A DNA stretch of 35,536 nucleotides from an uncultured Bacteroidales bacterium (GTDB taxonomy: Bacteria > Bacteroidota > Bacteroidia > Bacteroidales > Paludibacteraceae): the NCBI GenBank assembly GCA_946403315.1, contig CAMIZK010000013.1, positions 1 to 35,536 on the forward strand. The letters are read 5' to 3'. Both the position numbers and the translations under genes were made by a program. The number at the start of each line of letters is the position of its first letter. Position 1 is the stretch's first letter. A model generated the notes under the pieces. It had not been told where the DNA came from. It did no database searches and saw nothing but the letters and a program-made list of their open reading frames with translations. Shown here in pieces: positions 9,533 through 20,355 of the stretch.

Positions 9533-11668
9533 ATGAAAAAAAGCATTTTAACTATGGCATTAGCCACTACCGTTTTGGCAGCGACTGCTGCTACGAATCC
9601 GTTACTGGACTATAAGAACTGGAAGACGCCGCACGGCACCTATCCGTTCAATGAGATCCATGCGGAGCATTACATGCCGGCTTTTGAAGAAGCATTCAAA
9701 CAGGGTCTGAAGGAGATCGACGATATTGTCAATAATCCGGAAGCACCGACGTTCAAGAACACCATCGAGGCATACGAGGCTTCGGGTGAACTGTTGAGTG
9801 TGGTAGCCGGTTGTTTCTATAACCTGACCAGCGCAGAGACCAATGACACGCTGCAGCAGATCGAGATGGAATTGAGTCCGAAGTTATCGGAGTATTCTTC
9901 TACCATCCGTCTCAATGAGGGTTTGTTCCAACGTATCAAGGCCGTCTATGACCAGCGTGCGAAACTGAAACTGGACAAGGCGCAGATGAAGTTGCTGGAA
10001 GATATCTACGAGTCCTTTGCCAATAACGGTGCGAATCTCAGTGCCGAGGACAAGCAGACCTATCGGGAGTTAACGGCCAAACTGAGCCAGCTGACGCTGC
10101 AATATGGTCAGAACGTGCTCAAGGCAACGAATGCCTGGACCATGCTCATCACCGATGAGGCACTGTTAGCCGGTCTGAATGACGATACCAAGAGTATGCT
10201 GCGTGCGAATGCCGAGAAACAGGGTAAGGAAGGCTGGTTACTGAACCTCAAGCCGACGACCACTATTCCGGTCATGCAGGATCTGGATAATCGCGACATC
10301 CGTAGGGAGTTATACATGGCCAGCGCTACCAAATGTGTGGGCGGTGAGTTCGATAACACCGGTATCATCGTCGAGATCGTGAACACCCGTCTGGCATTGG
10401 CGAAGCTGTTTGAGAAGAAGACCTATGCCGAGAAATCGCTGTATAAGACCATGGCTGAGACGCCGGAGAACGTGTATAAGTTGTTGGATCAGCTGCGTGA
10501 CGCATATATGCCGGCCGCACAGGCAGAGGTGAAAGAACTGGAGGACTATGCACATGCGCACGGTTTTTATGCAGCTCAATTGCAGCCGTGGGACTTCAGT
10601 TATTACTCCAAGAAACTGAAACAAGAGAAATATGCCATCTCGGATGACGATCTTCGTCCGTATTTCGAGCTGGAGAACGTGAAGAAGGGTGTGTTTGGTC
10701 TGGCAGAGAAACTGTACGGAATCAAGTTCAAAGAGAACAAGAATATCCAGGTCTATCATCCGGAAGTAACGGCATACGAGGTGTTTGATGAGAAGGGTAA
10801 GTTCTTAGCGGTTTATTATGCGGATTTTCATCCGAGAGACGGTAAACGCGGCGGCGCATGGATGAATGATTTCCAGCCGCAGTATATTAAGAACGGTAAG
10901 GATCACCGGCCGCATATCGTGAATGTGATGAATTTTACGAGACCGACCGCAGAGAAACCGGCCTTGTTCACCTATGACGAGGTGCGTACCTTCCTGCATG
11001 AGTTCGGTCACGGTCTGCATGGTATGCTGACCCGTTGCCAGTACGCAGCGCAGAGCGGCACTAATGTACCGCGTGACTTTGTGGAGTTGCCGAGCCAGTT
11101 CAATGAGAACTTCATCGACGAGAAAGAGTTCCTCGATACCTTCGCTAAGCATTACCTGACCGGCGAGAAGTTGCCGCAGGAGTTATTGGATAAGATGCAT
11201 GCAAGTCAGACCTACCATGCGGCATATGCTTGTGTTCGTCAGTTGAGCTTCGGCTATCTCGACATGGCATGGCATAGTCTGGAACAACCGTTTGAGGTAA
11301 ATGAGACGATCGGCACCTTGGAGTCTGTGATCCGTTTCAGCGACAAGGCGATGGAGCAGGTACAGGTGATGCCTACCGTTCCCGGTACGCAGATGTGTAC
11401 GTCCTTCACCCATATCTTCTCCGGAGGATACGCAGCCGGTTATTACAGCTATAAGTGGTCGGAACTCTTGGATGCCGACACATTCTCCGTCTTCAAGGCG
11501 GCACAGAAGAAGAACGGTTCTATCTTCGATAAGAAAACCGCTAAACGTTTCCGTCAAAACATCCTGGAGCGTGGCGGCACCGAGAAAGCGATGGACCTCT
11601 ACAAACGCTTCCGTGGAGGAGAACCCACTATTGATGCCCTGCTCGAACGCGACGGCATTAAGAAATAA
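9533..11668 (+). CDS. dcp: M3 family oligopeptidase / peptidyl-dipeptidase Dcp
   Basis: Signal peptide; FLHEFGHGLHGML zinc motif; Dcp-like architecture. Confidence 0.9.
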   Translation: MKKSILTMALATTVLAATAATNPLLDYKNWKTPHGTYPFNEIHAEHYMPAFEEAFKQGLKEIDDIVNNPEAPTFKNTIEAYEASGELLSVVAGCFYNLTSAETNDTLQQIEMELSPKLSEYSSTIRLNEGLFQRIKAVYDQRAKLKLDKAQMKLLEDIYESFANNGANLSAEDKQTYRELTAKLSQLTLQYGQNVLKATNAWTMLITDEALLAGLNDDTKSMLRANAEKQGKEGWLLNLKPTTTIPVMQDLDNRDIRRELYMASATKCVGGEFDNTGIIVEIVNTRLALAKLFEKKTYAEKSLYKTMAETPENVYKLLDQLRDAYMPAAQAEVKELEDYAHAHGFYAAQLQPWDFSYYSKKLKQEKYAISDDDLRPYFELENVKKGVFGLAEKLYGIKFKENKNIQVYHPEVTAYEVFDEKGKFLAVYYADFHPRDGKRGGAWMNDFQPQYIKNGKDHRPHIVNVMNFTRPTAEKPALFTYDEVRTFLHEFGHGLHGMLTRCQYAAQSGTNVPRDFVELPSQFNENFIDEKEFLDTFAKHYLTGEKLPQELLDKMHASQTYHAAYACVRQLSFGYLDMAWHSLEQPFEVNETIGTLESVIRFSDKAMEQVQVMPTVPGTQMCTSFTHIFSGGYAAGYYSYKWSELLDADTFSVFKAAQKKNGSIFDKKTAKRFRQNILERGGTEKAMDLYKRFRGGEPTIDALLERDGIKK

Positions 11669-11697
11669 TGCTAAAGGCGAATGGCGAATGGCTAAAG

Positions 11698-11735
11698 TAA
11701 ATCCCGCTTACTCAAGAGAGAGTAGGCGGGATTTA
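11698..11735. terminator. stem-loop terminator candidate
   Basis: taaatcccgc-t-tactc-aagaga-gagta-g-gcgggattta; weak U tract on either strand. Confidence 0.6.
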
Positions 11736-11885
11736 TAGTTAAGTCTAAGTACTCGCTTTTTAAAAGCGAAAACAGTCGTCATCGCGACGCCTGTTTTTCT
11801 AAGGTATTAGTCTGTTTATTTAAGGTACAAAAAAGATTGGTCTATTCTGTAGGATTTTGTAAAGTGTACTTTACATTTTCAAATC
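11698..11885 (-). ncRNA. candidate structured non-coding RNA
   Basis: Minus-strand promoter at 11891-11922, no ORF downstream, several hairpins, terminator-like stem at 11698-11735. Confidence 0.45.
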
Positions 11886-11890
11886 CGGTG

Positions 11891-11922
11891 CAAAGGTACT
11901 GCTTTTTTTTGATATGACCAAA
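11891..11922 (-). promoter_or_regulatory. Bacteroidota-type promoter, minus strand
   Basis: Minus strand TTTG-N20-TACCTTTG (plus: caaaggta 11891-11898, caaa 11919-11922). Confidence 0.65.
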
Positions 11923-11968
11923 TTTTTTTTTATGTTTTTAAACATATTTTGTAAAAAAACGACATTTT

Positions 11969-12463
11969 TTACAGTCTTTCGAGCTCAATTACCTCCAAAT
12001 TATCGATTTTTGAACCGTCAATAGTGAACCGTAAGAGCGTTTGACAAGGTTGCCATCCTTGTTTTCCTGCTGCACCGGGATTCATGGTGAGCATCTTAAA
12101 CAGCGAGTCATATTGCACTTTGAGGATATGGCTGTGACCGCAGACGAACAAGTCAGGCGGTTCTTTGCGAAACATCGGAATGAGCCATGGGTTATAATGG
12201 CCGGGATAACCGCCGATATGGGTCATAAGTACATTGACGTCTTCCACTTTGAAACGATAGAACTCGCTTAACGAATACCGCACGTCTCCGCTGTCCATAT
12301 TTCCAAACACGGCACGGGTAGGCTTGAATTCCCGTAATGCCTGCAGCACTTCGGCGCTGCCTATATCGCCTGCATGCCAGATCTCATCCACATCTTTGAA
12401 ATGCGCAAAGATGCGTTTGTCCAGCAGACCATGGGTGTCCGATAAAACGCCGATTCGTGTCAT
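11969..12463 (-). CDS. YfcE/MJ0936-type metallophosphoesterase
   Basis: MTRIGVLSDTHGLLD, WHAGDIGS, GNMDSGD, CGHSHI. Confidence 0.92.
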   Translation of the reverse strand: MTRIGVLSDTHGLLDKRIFAHFKDVDEIWHAGDIGSAEVLQALREFKPTRAVFGNMDSGDVRYSLSEFYRFKVEDVNVLMTHIGGYPGHYNPWLIPMFRKEPPDLFVCGHSHILKVQYDSLFKMLTMNPGAAGKQGWQPCQTLLRFTIDGSKIDNLEVIELERL

Positions 12464-13125
12464 TTGCGGGTGATGAAATGAATGGATCCCATCGTAGCTA
12501 ACAGGCATACGATGCTGACCGTAATGAAGAAGACCAGGTCACGGAGGTCCAATACACCGCGTGAGATGGAGGTATAATGGTCTTGAAGCAGTACCCAGTA
12601 AAGCACAAAACAAGCGAGTGCAGCGATGATGAAGCATACGATCTGACTCTTACTGAACGTAGCGCAGAGCAGGCCGATGGCCATGAACGTACCCGATAGC
12701 AGGATAAGTCCGATGAACGAGCCCAAGAAAGCACCGCTGTCTAAGTTTCCCATCGGTTCTGCCATGTAAGAGACTACGAAATAGTGCACAAAACACGGCA
12801 ATAAGCCGATGAGCACCAAGGTCCATGCCGCCAGGTACTTACCGGTTACGATACGAGCTAAGGAGATGGGTTTGGTGCAGATCAGATCCCACATGCCTGA
12901 TTGCCGCTCTTCTGAGAACAGCCGCATCGTCAGCGCAGGGCAGAGGAACATAAAAAGCCACGGACTGAGTTGAAACAATCCGTCCACTTGGGCGTATCCC
13001 GACTCAATGATATTCCATTGACCCGGGATCACCCAAAGGAAAAGACTGATCGCCAAGAGGTACAATCCGATGACAATGTACGCAATAGGCGTAGAGAAAT
13101 AATATCTTAATTCTTTAAAGTACAT
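12460..13125 (-). CDS. gldF: gliding motility ABC transporter permease GldF-like
   Basis: MYFKELRYYFSTPIAYIVIGLYLL..., six-TM ABC-2 permease; PALTMRLFSEERQSGMWDLICTKPIS. Confidence 0.82.
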   Translation of the reverse strand: MYFKELRYYFSTPIAYIVIGLYLLAISLFLWVIPGQWNIIESGYAQVDGLFQLSPWLFMFLCPALTMRLFSEERQSGMWDLICTKPISLARIVTGKYLAAWTLVLIGLLPCFVHYFVVSYMAEPMGNLDSGAFLGSFIGLILLSGTFMAIGLLCATFSKSQIVCFIIAALACFVLYWVLLQDHYTSISRGVLDLRDLVFFITVSIVCLLATMGSIHFITRK

Positions 13126-13152
13126 TAGCCTTTAGCCTTTCGCCATTAGCCA
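13126..13152 (+). repeat. attagcctttagcctttcgccattagc repeat
   Basis: Occupies essentially the whole spacer between gldF and the MFS gene; related to 11669-11697 and 23026-23046. Confidence 0.85.
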
Positions 13153-14451
13153 TTAATGCTTAATCTCCAAATTCTTGTTCACCGGAGTCTTTGGGAAGAA
13201 GATCCAGAAACATACGGCAACGAGCAGTGCAAAACCGGCGAAGATGAACCATGCTTCTCTCCATCCGTCCCATACAGCCATCGGTCCTGCGTCTTGTACT
13301 TCCTGTGCCATGACGAGTTTATTGACGATTGCTTGTGCAGAGAGTGTACCGATGGTAGCACCCAGACCGTTGGTCATCATCATGAACAGACCCTGTGCCG
13401 AGGAACGTTGCTCCGGATGCGTCTCCTGATCTACGTACAAAGCTCCGGAGATATTGAAGAAGTCAAACGCAAAACCGTACACAATGCAACTGAGTACAAA
13501 CAGGATCACGCCGGGCATACCCGGGTCACCGGCACCGAAGAAACCGAAACGGAACACCCAGGCAAACATCGCCATCAGCATCACGTTCTTGATACCGAAT
13601 TTCTTGAGGAAGAACGGAATGGCAAGGATACACAGTGCTTCGCAGATCTGGGAAATAGAGATCAACATGTTAGCATGTTGTACACCGAAGGTGTCTGCAA
13701 AACTCTCGATATTACCGAAGGAAGTGATGAACGGGTTGGCATAGGAGTTGGTCACCTGCAAGCACATACCGAGCAGCATGGAGAAGATGAAGAACAAGGC
13801 CATCTTCTTTTGCTTAAAGAGCGTAAAGGCTTTTAAACCAAGTGCTTCCACCATGTTCACTTTACCTTCTACTTTCTTGATCTCACACTTCGGCAAGGTC
13901 AGTGAATATAAAGCCAACAAGATACTTAATCCACCACTGACCACGAACTGCCAAGGCGTAGCCTGAAATCCTAACAGGTCAATGGCCCACATCATGGCGA
14001 TGAATCCTACCGTACCGAAAACACGAATCGGCGGGAAGTCTTTGACCGTATCCATGCCGGCTTTGACTAAGGCATTGAATGCCACCGAGTTGGTCAAGGC
14101 AATGGTAGGCATGAAGAAGGCTACGGATGCCGTGTAGAGGGTGAAGAGGATGGTGAAATCCACTTGGGTAGCCGTGTACGCATACATTCCGGCACCGCAC
14201 ATGAAGAGTCCGGCTAAGCAGTGACAGAGACTAAGCACTTTCTGCGCCTGCATCCAGCGATCGGCCACGATACCCATCAAGGCCGGCATGAACAAACTGA
14301 CGATACCCTGAACGGAGTAGAACCATCCGATGTTAGAACCCATACCGATCTTTGCCAGATAGGTACCCATCGAGGTCAAATACGCACCCCAAACAGCGAA
14401 CTCCAGGAAGTTCATGCCAATGAGGCGAAACTGTAATGATCTGTTTTTCAT
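13153..14451 (-). CDS. MFS nucleoside:H+ symporter NupG/XapB-like
   Basis: 12-TM; MNFLEFAVWGAYLTSMGTYL, QGIVSLFMPALMGIVADRW. Confidence 0.82.
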   Translation of the reverse strand: MKNRSLQFRLIGMNFLEFAVWGAYLTSMGTYLAKIGMGSNIGWFYSVQGIVSLFMPALMGIVADRWMQAQKVLSLCHCLAGLFMCGAGMYAYTATQVDFTILFTLYTASVAFFMPTIALTNSVAFNALVKAGMDTVKDFPPIRVFGTVGFIAMMWAIDLLGFQATPWQFVVSGGLSILLALYSLTLPKCEIKKVEGKVNMVEALGLKAFTLFKQKKMALFFIFSMLLGMCLQVTNSYANPFITSFGNIESFADTFGVQHANMLISISQICEALCILAIPFFLKKFGIKNVMLMAMFAWVFRFGFFGAGDPGMPGVILFVLSCIVYGFAFDFFNISGALYVDQETHPEQRSSAQGLFMMMTNGLGATIGTLSAQAIVNKLVMAQEVQDAGPMAVWDGWREAWFIFAGFALLVAVCFWIFFPKTPVNKNLEIKH

Positions 14452-14469
14452 AATAATATCGATTAATTG

Positions 14470-15966
14470 TTAAAACTCTGAGGTAAAGTGGAACTTAATA
14501 TGCTTATAGTCCTGCTGCGCCATATTAAGCACGTAGGCACTGTCGGCCATGAAGACATCACGTCCCTCTTTGTCGTATGCCATGTACTGGGCCTTGCGTT
14601 TCTTAAACATATCCAGTTCGGCATCGTCGTCAGACTCTATCCAGCAGGCTTTATACATCTGCAGCGGCTGCCATTTGCATTTGGCCTGGTACTCATGCTC
14701 CAGACGGTATTGGATGACCTCAAACTGCAGTTGACCTACGGTACCAATGATCTTCCGGCCGTTCATCTGGCTGATAAAGAGCTGTGCCACACCTTCATCC
14801 ATCAACTGGTTCACACCTTTTTCCAACTGCTTCTGCTTCATCGGATCGGCGTTGTCGATATACTTGAACATCTCCGGCGAGAAAGAGGGTAGGCCTTTGA
14901 AATGCAGATGTTCGCCGGCCGTCAGCGTATCGCCGATCTTGAAGTTACCGGTATCGGGCAGACCCACTACATCGCCTGCAAAGGCTTCATCGACGGTCTC
15001 TTTCTTCTGCGCCATGAAGCAGGTAGGTGCCGCAAATCGCATCTGCTGGTCTTTGCGCACATGATAATAATAGGTGTTACGCAGGAACTTACCGGAACAG
15101 ATCTTAAAGAACGCGATGCAGGAACGGTGGTTCGGATCCATGTTGGCATGGATCTTAAAACAGAATGCCGTAAACTTATCTTCCATCGGTTCTACGGTGC
15201 GCTCTTCCGCCGTCACGGGGAGTGGGGAAGGAGCGTTGGCTACCAGAAAGTCCAGTAACTCTTGTACTCCTACCGTCTTGTATGCCGAACCGAAGAATAC
15301 CGGCGCCAGATCTCCTCTGAGGTACGCTTCCCGGTTAAACTCCGGATAGACACCGTCGATCATCTCGAGGTCCTCTTGCAACTTCTCCGTTAACTCTTTC
15401 GGTCGGTTGTTTAAAGCGAACACGCTTTCGAATTTCAGTCCTTGTCCGTTCGCCCAGGTAACGGGTGTGCAGTGAATACCGAGTTCCTTTTCCGCTTCAT
15501 CTATCAGATCAAAAGGATCTTTACCTTCCCGGTCCATTTTGTTCATGAACACCATGACGGGCGTCTTACGCATGCGGCATACTTCCATCAGACGACGTGT
15601 CTGCGTTTCCACACCTTTGGCGGAGTCGATCACGACGATGGCACTGTCCACTGCGGTCAAGGTGCGGAAGGTATCTTCCGCAAAGTCCTGGTGACCCGGC
15701 GTGTCGAGGATGTTGATGTGATAGTTCTGATAGTCGAATCCCATGACGGACGTTGCCACCGAGATACCACGTTGTTTCTCGATCTCCATCCAGTCGGACG
15801 TAGCGGTCTTGCGGATCTTGTTCGACTTAACCGCTCCTGCCACGTGAATCGCACCGCCGTATAACAGCAGTTTCTCCGTTAACGTGGTCTTACCCGCATC
15901 CGGGTGCGAGATGATGGCGAACGTCCGGCGTCTTAATATTTCCTGTTGGTCGCTTGGATTTAACAT
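14470..15966 (-). CDS. prfC: peptide chain release factor 3
   Basis: [24 protein letters not shown]; GTPase motifs; [12 protein letters not shown]. Confidence 0.95.
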   Translation of the reverse strand: MLNPSDQQEILRRRTFAIISHPDAGKTTLTEKLLLYGGAIHVAGAVKSNKIRKTATSDWMEIEKQRGISVATSVMGFDYQNYHINILDTPGHQDFAEDTFRTLTAVDSAIVVIDSAKGVETQTRRLMEVCRMRKTPVMVFMNKMDREGKDPFDLIDEAEKELGIHCTPVTWANGQGLKFESVFALNNRPKELTEKLQEDLEMIDGVYPEFNREAYLRGDLAPVFFGSAYKTVGVQELLDFLVANAPSPLPVTAEERTVEPMEDKFTAFCFKIHANMDPNHRSCIAFFKICSGKFLRNTYYYHVRKDQQMRFAAPTCFMAQKKETVDEAFAGDVVGLPDTGNFKIGDTLTAGEHLHFKGLPSFSPEMFKYIDNADPMKQKQLEKGVNQLMDEGVAQLFISQMNGRKIIGTVGQLQFEVIQYRLEHEYQAKCKWQPLQMYKACWIESDDDAELDMFKKRKAQYMAYDKEGRDVFMADSAYVLNMAQQDYKHIKFHFTSEF

Positions 15967-15994
15967 TTTAACGATTTAACAGTTTAACGGTTTA
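15967..15994 (+). repeat. ttaacgatttaacagtttaacggtttaacg tandem repeat
   Basis: Four ~8-bp units filling the pheT-prfC spacer. Confidence 0.85.
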
Positions 15995-18484
15995 ACGCAA
16001 ACTTGCATGGAACTGATTCTCGAATGTCGCCTTGAGGCGGTTCATAATATTCTCGATCTGCGTATCTTTCAACGTGTTCTCGGCATCTTGGAGAATGAAA
16101 CTGAGTGCATAACTCTTCTTGCCTTCCTCCAGATTCTTACCCTCATACACATCAAACAGATAAACATTCTTGAGCAGTTTCTTCTCGGTTGCAAACGCTG
16201 CACGTGCGAGATCTGCAAACTCCACCTTCTTATCCACCAACAACGCAAAGTCACGTTTTACTTCCGGATATTTCGGCAGATCATTGATCACGGCTTTGTA
16301 TTGTTTGTTCAGTTTCAGCAGTTCTTTCCAGTACAGGTCGGCATAGAACACTTCCTGATCAATATCAAACTGCTTAAGCAGTTGTCTGGACACGATCGCG
16401 ATGTAACCAATTGCCTTTCCGTTTTGCGCTTTGAGTACCAAACCGTCTGAGAAGCATTCCACAATACCGCAACTCTTGTCTCCTTGCGGATCCACCGCCG
16501 GTTCTAAAGTCAGTTTCGCTACGTCCACACCCAAGCGAACCAGGATATTGTTTACATATGCACGCAGTTGGTAGAAAGTGGTTTTCTCCTCTTTGCGTAC
16601 CCAAGTCTGTGCGGCTTTATTACCCGTTAACCACAATCCCAAATGCGGCTCTTCGGAGTAAGCAATTAATGGATCTTCATTCGCCCGTTCGTCCTTTCGC
16701 CTTTCGCCATTAAAATGATAACAGTTTCCGAACTCATAGAACTTAAGGTCGCTGTTCTTACGGTTTGCATTGCGTTGGATAGACTCCAGACCTCCAAAGA
16801 GTAGGGTCTGACGCATCACGCCCAGATCCTGACTTAACGGATTCATGATGGTGACGCAGGTGTTGAGCCATCCGTCTTTGTAGTACGAGGTCTTGGTAAG
16901 CGAGTTGTTAAGGATCTCATTGAATCCCTGTGCCGTCAACTGCTCAGCGATGCGGCGGCGTAACTTCTCCGGATCGGGTTTAACGCCGTAAGCCAGACTG
17001 GTGTTGAGTTTCTCCGGGAACTCCACATTGTCATATCCGTATATACGAAGTATATCTTCCACTACGTCGCACTCGCGTTGTACATCTACGCGGTAACGCG
17101 GTACTTCCAACTCCCAAATAGAGCCGTTCTTGGACTTGATAACGATCTCCAGCGCTTTGAGAATGGTCTCGATATGCTCTTCTCCGATTGCTTTTCCGAT
17201 CAGGCTGTTCACACGCTGAATATCGATGGTGACCGGCCACGGTTTGAAGTCACCGTTGATCGTGTCGGTTATATTCATCGCTACTTGTCCTCCGGCTACT
17301 TCCTGAATCAGCAATGCAGCCCGTTGGAGCACATAGATCGTGTTGTTTGGATCACAACCACGCTCGTAACGGAACGAAGCGTCCGTCTGCAATTGATGAC
17401 GACGGCTGGTCTTACGGATGGTTACGGGATCGAAATAAGCGCTCTCCAGGAATACGTTCTTCGTGTTCTCCGTCACACCGCTCTCCAAACCACCGAACAC
17501 ACCGGCGATACACATGGCTTCGTCTTTGTTCGCAATCATCAAGTCGCGATCATTCATCTCACGTTCTACACCATCCAAGGTGACGAATTTCTCACCCTGT
17601 TTGGCATAACGCACATGAATCTCGTGTCCTTTGATCTTATCGGCATCGAAGGCATGCAATGCTTGACCGCATTCGTGCAGCACGAAGTTGGTTACATCCA
17701 CAATGTTATTGATCGGTCTCAAACCAATGGCTAACAGACTGTTCTTCAGCCATTCCGGACTTTCCTTCACTTCGACCCCTTGGATACTTACACCCGAGTA
17801 ACGGGGGCACGCATCCGGTGCGTCCACGTTCACCTGAATAGGCAGCGCATTATTGTCGATCTTGAAGGCTTCCACGCTCGGTTTCGTCATGGCAATATTT
17901 TGTCCGTGCGCCTGATAATAAGCGTACAAATCTCTTGCAACGCCGTAGTGGGAAGCGGCATCGGAACGGTTCGGCGTGATATCCACTTCGATGATCGTGT
18001 CGTTCTCGATGTGGTAATATTCCGCAGCCGGCATACCTACCGGTGTGTCTTGCGGCAGCACGATGATACCGGCATGGTCGGTTCCTACACCGATCTCATC
18101 TTCCGCACAGATCATACCCCAACTGTCCTCACCGCGTAACTTACCTTTCTTGATCGTGAACGACTGATCGCCGTCATAGAGCACGGTACCGACCGTCGCT
18201 ACAATGACCTTCTGTCCGGCTGCCACGTTCGGCGCACCGCACACGATAGGCAGCGGTTCTGCACCGCCTACGTTCACTTTTGTAATATGCAAATGATCGG
18301 AATTCGGGTGTGCCTCACAGGTCAGTACTTCACCGACCACTAAGCCTTTTAAACCACCCTTGATCGTCTCTACTTCCTCTACTGTTCCTACCTCGAGACC
18401 GATAGAAGTAAGGATTTTCGCTACGGTCTGCGCATCATCGTGCAGATCAATGTAGCGTTTTAACCACTTGTACGAAATATTCAT
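15992..18484 (-). CDS. pheT: phenylalanyl-tRNA synthetase beta subunit
   Basis: MNISYKWLKRYIDL, tRNA-binding domain, B3/B4, B5 and FDX-ACB regions. Confidence 0.96.
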   Translation of the reverse strand: MNISYKWLKRYIDLHDDAQTVAKILTSIGLEVGTVEEVETIKGGLKGLVVGEVLTCEAHPNSDHLHITKVNVGGAEPLPIVCGAPNVAAGQKVIVATVGTVLYDGDQSFTIKKGKLRGEDSWGMICAEDEIGVGTDHAGIIVLPQDTPVGMPAAEYYHIENDTIIEVDITPNRSDAASHYGVARDLYAYYQAHGQNIAMTKPSVEAFKIDNNALPIQVNVDAPDACPRYSGVSIQGVEVKESPEWLKNSLLAIGLRPINNIVDVTNFVLHECGQALHAFDADKIKGHEIHVRYAKQGEKFVTLDGVEREMNDRDLMIANKDEAMCIAGVFGGLESGVTENTKNVFLESAYFDPVTIRKTSRRHQLQTDASFRYERGCDPNNTIYVLQRAALLIQEVAGGQVAMNITDTINGDFKPWPVTIDIQRVNSLIGKAIGEEHIETILKALEIVIKSKNGSIWELEVPRYRVDVQRECDVVEDILRIYGYDNVEFPEKLNTSLAYGVKPDPEKLRRRIAEQLTAQGFNEILNNSLTKTSYYKDGWLNTCVTIMNPLSQDLGVMRQTLLFGGLESIQRNANRKNSDLKFYEFGNCYHFNGERRKDERANEDPLIAYSEEPHLGLWLTGNKAAQTWVRKEEKTTFYQLRAYVNNILVRLGVDVAKLTLEPAVDPQGDKSCGIVECFSDGLVLKAQNGKAIGYIAIVSRQLLKQFDIDQEVFYADLYWKELLKLNKQYKAVINDLPKYPEVKRDFALLVDKKVEFADLARAAFATEKKLLKNVYLFDVYEGKNLEEGKKSYALSFILQDAENTLKDTQIENIMNRLKATFENQFHASLR

Positions 18485-18630
18485 ATGTTTGTTATTCTTT
18501 TATGCTTAAGTACAAAATCGGGCGCAAAGTTACAAAAAATATTTCACATACGCAAGTGCGCGCGTATTTTTCCTTAATTTTAGCATAATTATTTGTGTAT
18601 GTCAACTTTTTTTTGTAATTTTGCAGCCGA

Positions 18631-20355
18631 ATGCGTAAATTTGGATTCATAGTATTGTTGACGCTTGTCTTGGCCGGCTGTGCGAATAGGGGAGTAGGAC
18701 CGCAAGGAGGTCCTAAGGATTCTATTCCTCCCATTCCGCGTTTCTGTGAACCGGAGTTAGGTGCATTGAATTATCATGGGAACAAGATAGAGGTGACGTT
18801 TGACGAGTATATCCAGTTGGATAATATCGGTACGAACCTGATGATGTCTCCTCCGCAGCAGAATCCGCCGGAGGTGAAAGCAAGAGGAAAGAAGTTGATT
18901 GTTCAATTCAAAGACTCTTTGTACGACAACACTACTTATACCCTTGATTTTGGTTCTGCCGTGTGCGATTATAGAGAAAAAGTGCCGCTTAAAGGCTATT
19001 CGTTCTATTTTTCCACCGGAGAAGAGATCGATACGCTGGAGACAACCGGTTATGTGTATGATGCAATGAATCTGAATCCGGTGAAGGGAGTGACGGTAGG
19101 TATCTACCGGAATTTGGCGGATAGTGCGTTTGTTCGTGATCCTTTTTTGCGCATTGCTAAAACCGATTCGGCAGGCGGATTCCGTATTAAGAATATCCAT
19201 CCCGGTACGTACAGGATTTATGGTGTGGATGATCTGAGTCGGGACTATCGTTTGACGATCGGTGAGGCCTTGGCCTTTGCGGATGAGACGGTGACGATTC
19301 AGGATTCGGATACCATCGTTTCTGCTACGAATCTGTTCCTTTTCAAGGAAGCGCAGCAGAAACTGTATTTGCAACGGGCCTTACGGGATGAGCGGCATAA
19401 GATCACGCTTCTTTTCTCTGCTCCGCCGGACAGTGCGCCGATCCTGCGTCCGTTATGCGACACGCTCAATTATCACATCAGCTATTCTGCCAAGATGGAT
19501 ACGGCGATCGTGTGGCTGGCAGATAGTATGTCCATTGAGCAGGACTCCTTGTTCTTTGAGGCACGATACCGTCAGACCGATTCGCTGTATAACCTGGTGT
19601 GGGTGACGGATACTTTACGTACCATCTGGCGTGCACCGAAGTTGTCCGAGAAAGCCAAAGAGACGCAGGCGCGTATCAACCGAAACAGACGGATCGAGAT
19701 CAAATGTAATGCCCGTAAAGGTTTTGAAATCTACGACACCTTGCGTCTTATAAGCAATGCTCCTTTAGCTTCGATTAATGCAGATGCAATGCATCTGTAC
19801 GAGATCACGGATACGGTACGCACACCGATTCCTTTCTCGATAGCGCCGTATGACACCTTACCGATGAAGATCGCCATCTTGGCGGATATGAAGCCGGAAG
19901 GACATTATGAGTTGTTGCTGGACAGCGGTGCGTTGCACGATATTTACGGCATCACGCATATCAAGGCGAACTATGGTCTGCTGGTGAAAGCGCTATCGGA
20001 CTATTCCACTCTACGCGTCAAACTGGTTCCTTTTGAACCGAAGGCACGTATCCAGGTGCTGAACAGTAAGGATGAGGTGCTGCGTGAACTCCCGGCCAAA
20101 GAAGAGGGTGCACTCTTTGAATATCTGAAGCCGGACGGTTATTATCTGCGGCTGTATATCGATGAAAACAAGGACGGACAATGGACCACAGGAAGCTGGG
20201 AGAATCATCGCCAGCCGGAAGCGGTGTGGTACTTCCCGCAGAAGATACAGACCAAGTCCAATTGGGATTTTGAGGAAGAATGGAACTATCAGTCTGTGGA
20301 GCAGACGAAGTCGAAACCCATAGAGTTGATCAAACTGGGCGGTTCAAAGAAATAG
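18631..20355 (+). CDS. lipoprotein with Big_5 (bacterial Ig-like) domain
   Basis: LVLAGCANRGVGPQGGPKDSIPP, EVTFDEYIQLDNI, typical Bacteroidota Big_5 lipoprotein. Confidence 0.85.
   Translation: MRKFGFIVLLTLVLAGCANRGVGPQGGPKDSIPPIPRFCEPELGALNYHGNKIEVTFDEYIQLDNIGTNLMMSPPQQNPPEVKARGKKLIVQFKDSLYDNTTYTLDFGSAVCDYREKVPLKGYSFYFSTGEEIDTLETTGYVYDAMNLNPVKGVTVGIYRNLADSAFVRDPFLRIAKTDSAGGFRIKNIHPGTYRIYGVDDLSRDYRLTIGEALAFADETVTIQDSDTIVSATNLFLFKEAQQKLYLQRALRDERHKITLLFSAPPDSAPILRPLCDTLNYHISYSAKMDTAIVWLADSMSIEQDSLFFEARYRQTDSLYNLVWVTDTLRTIWRAPKLSEKAKETQARINRNRRIEIKCNARKGFEIYDTLRLISNAPLASINADAMHLYEITDTVRTPIPFSIAPYDTLPMKIAILADMKPEGHYELLLDSGALHDIYGITHIKANYGLLVKALSDYSTLRVKLVPFEPKARIQVLNSKDEVLRELPAKEEGALFEYLKPDGYYLRLYIDENKDGQWTTGSWENHRQPEAVWYFPQKIQTKSNWDFEEEWNYQSVEQTKSKPIELIKLGGSKK

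Noticed and set aside
17078-17734. 218-aa plus-strand ORF
   Set aside because: Antisense shadow of pheT.
20330-20355. 26-bp convergent overlap of pnuC and the Big_5 lipoprotein gene
   Set aside because: Short 3' overlaps are common in compact genomes; no further signal.
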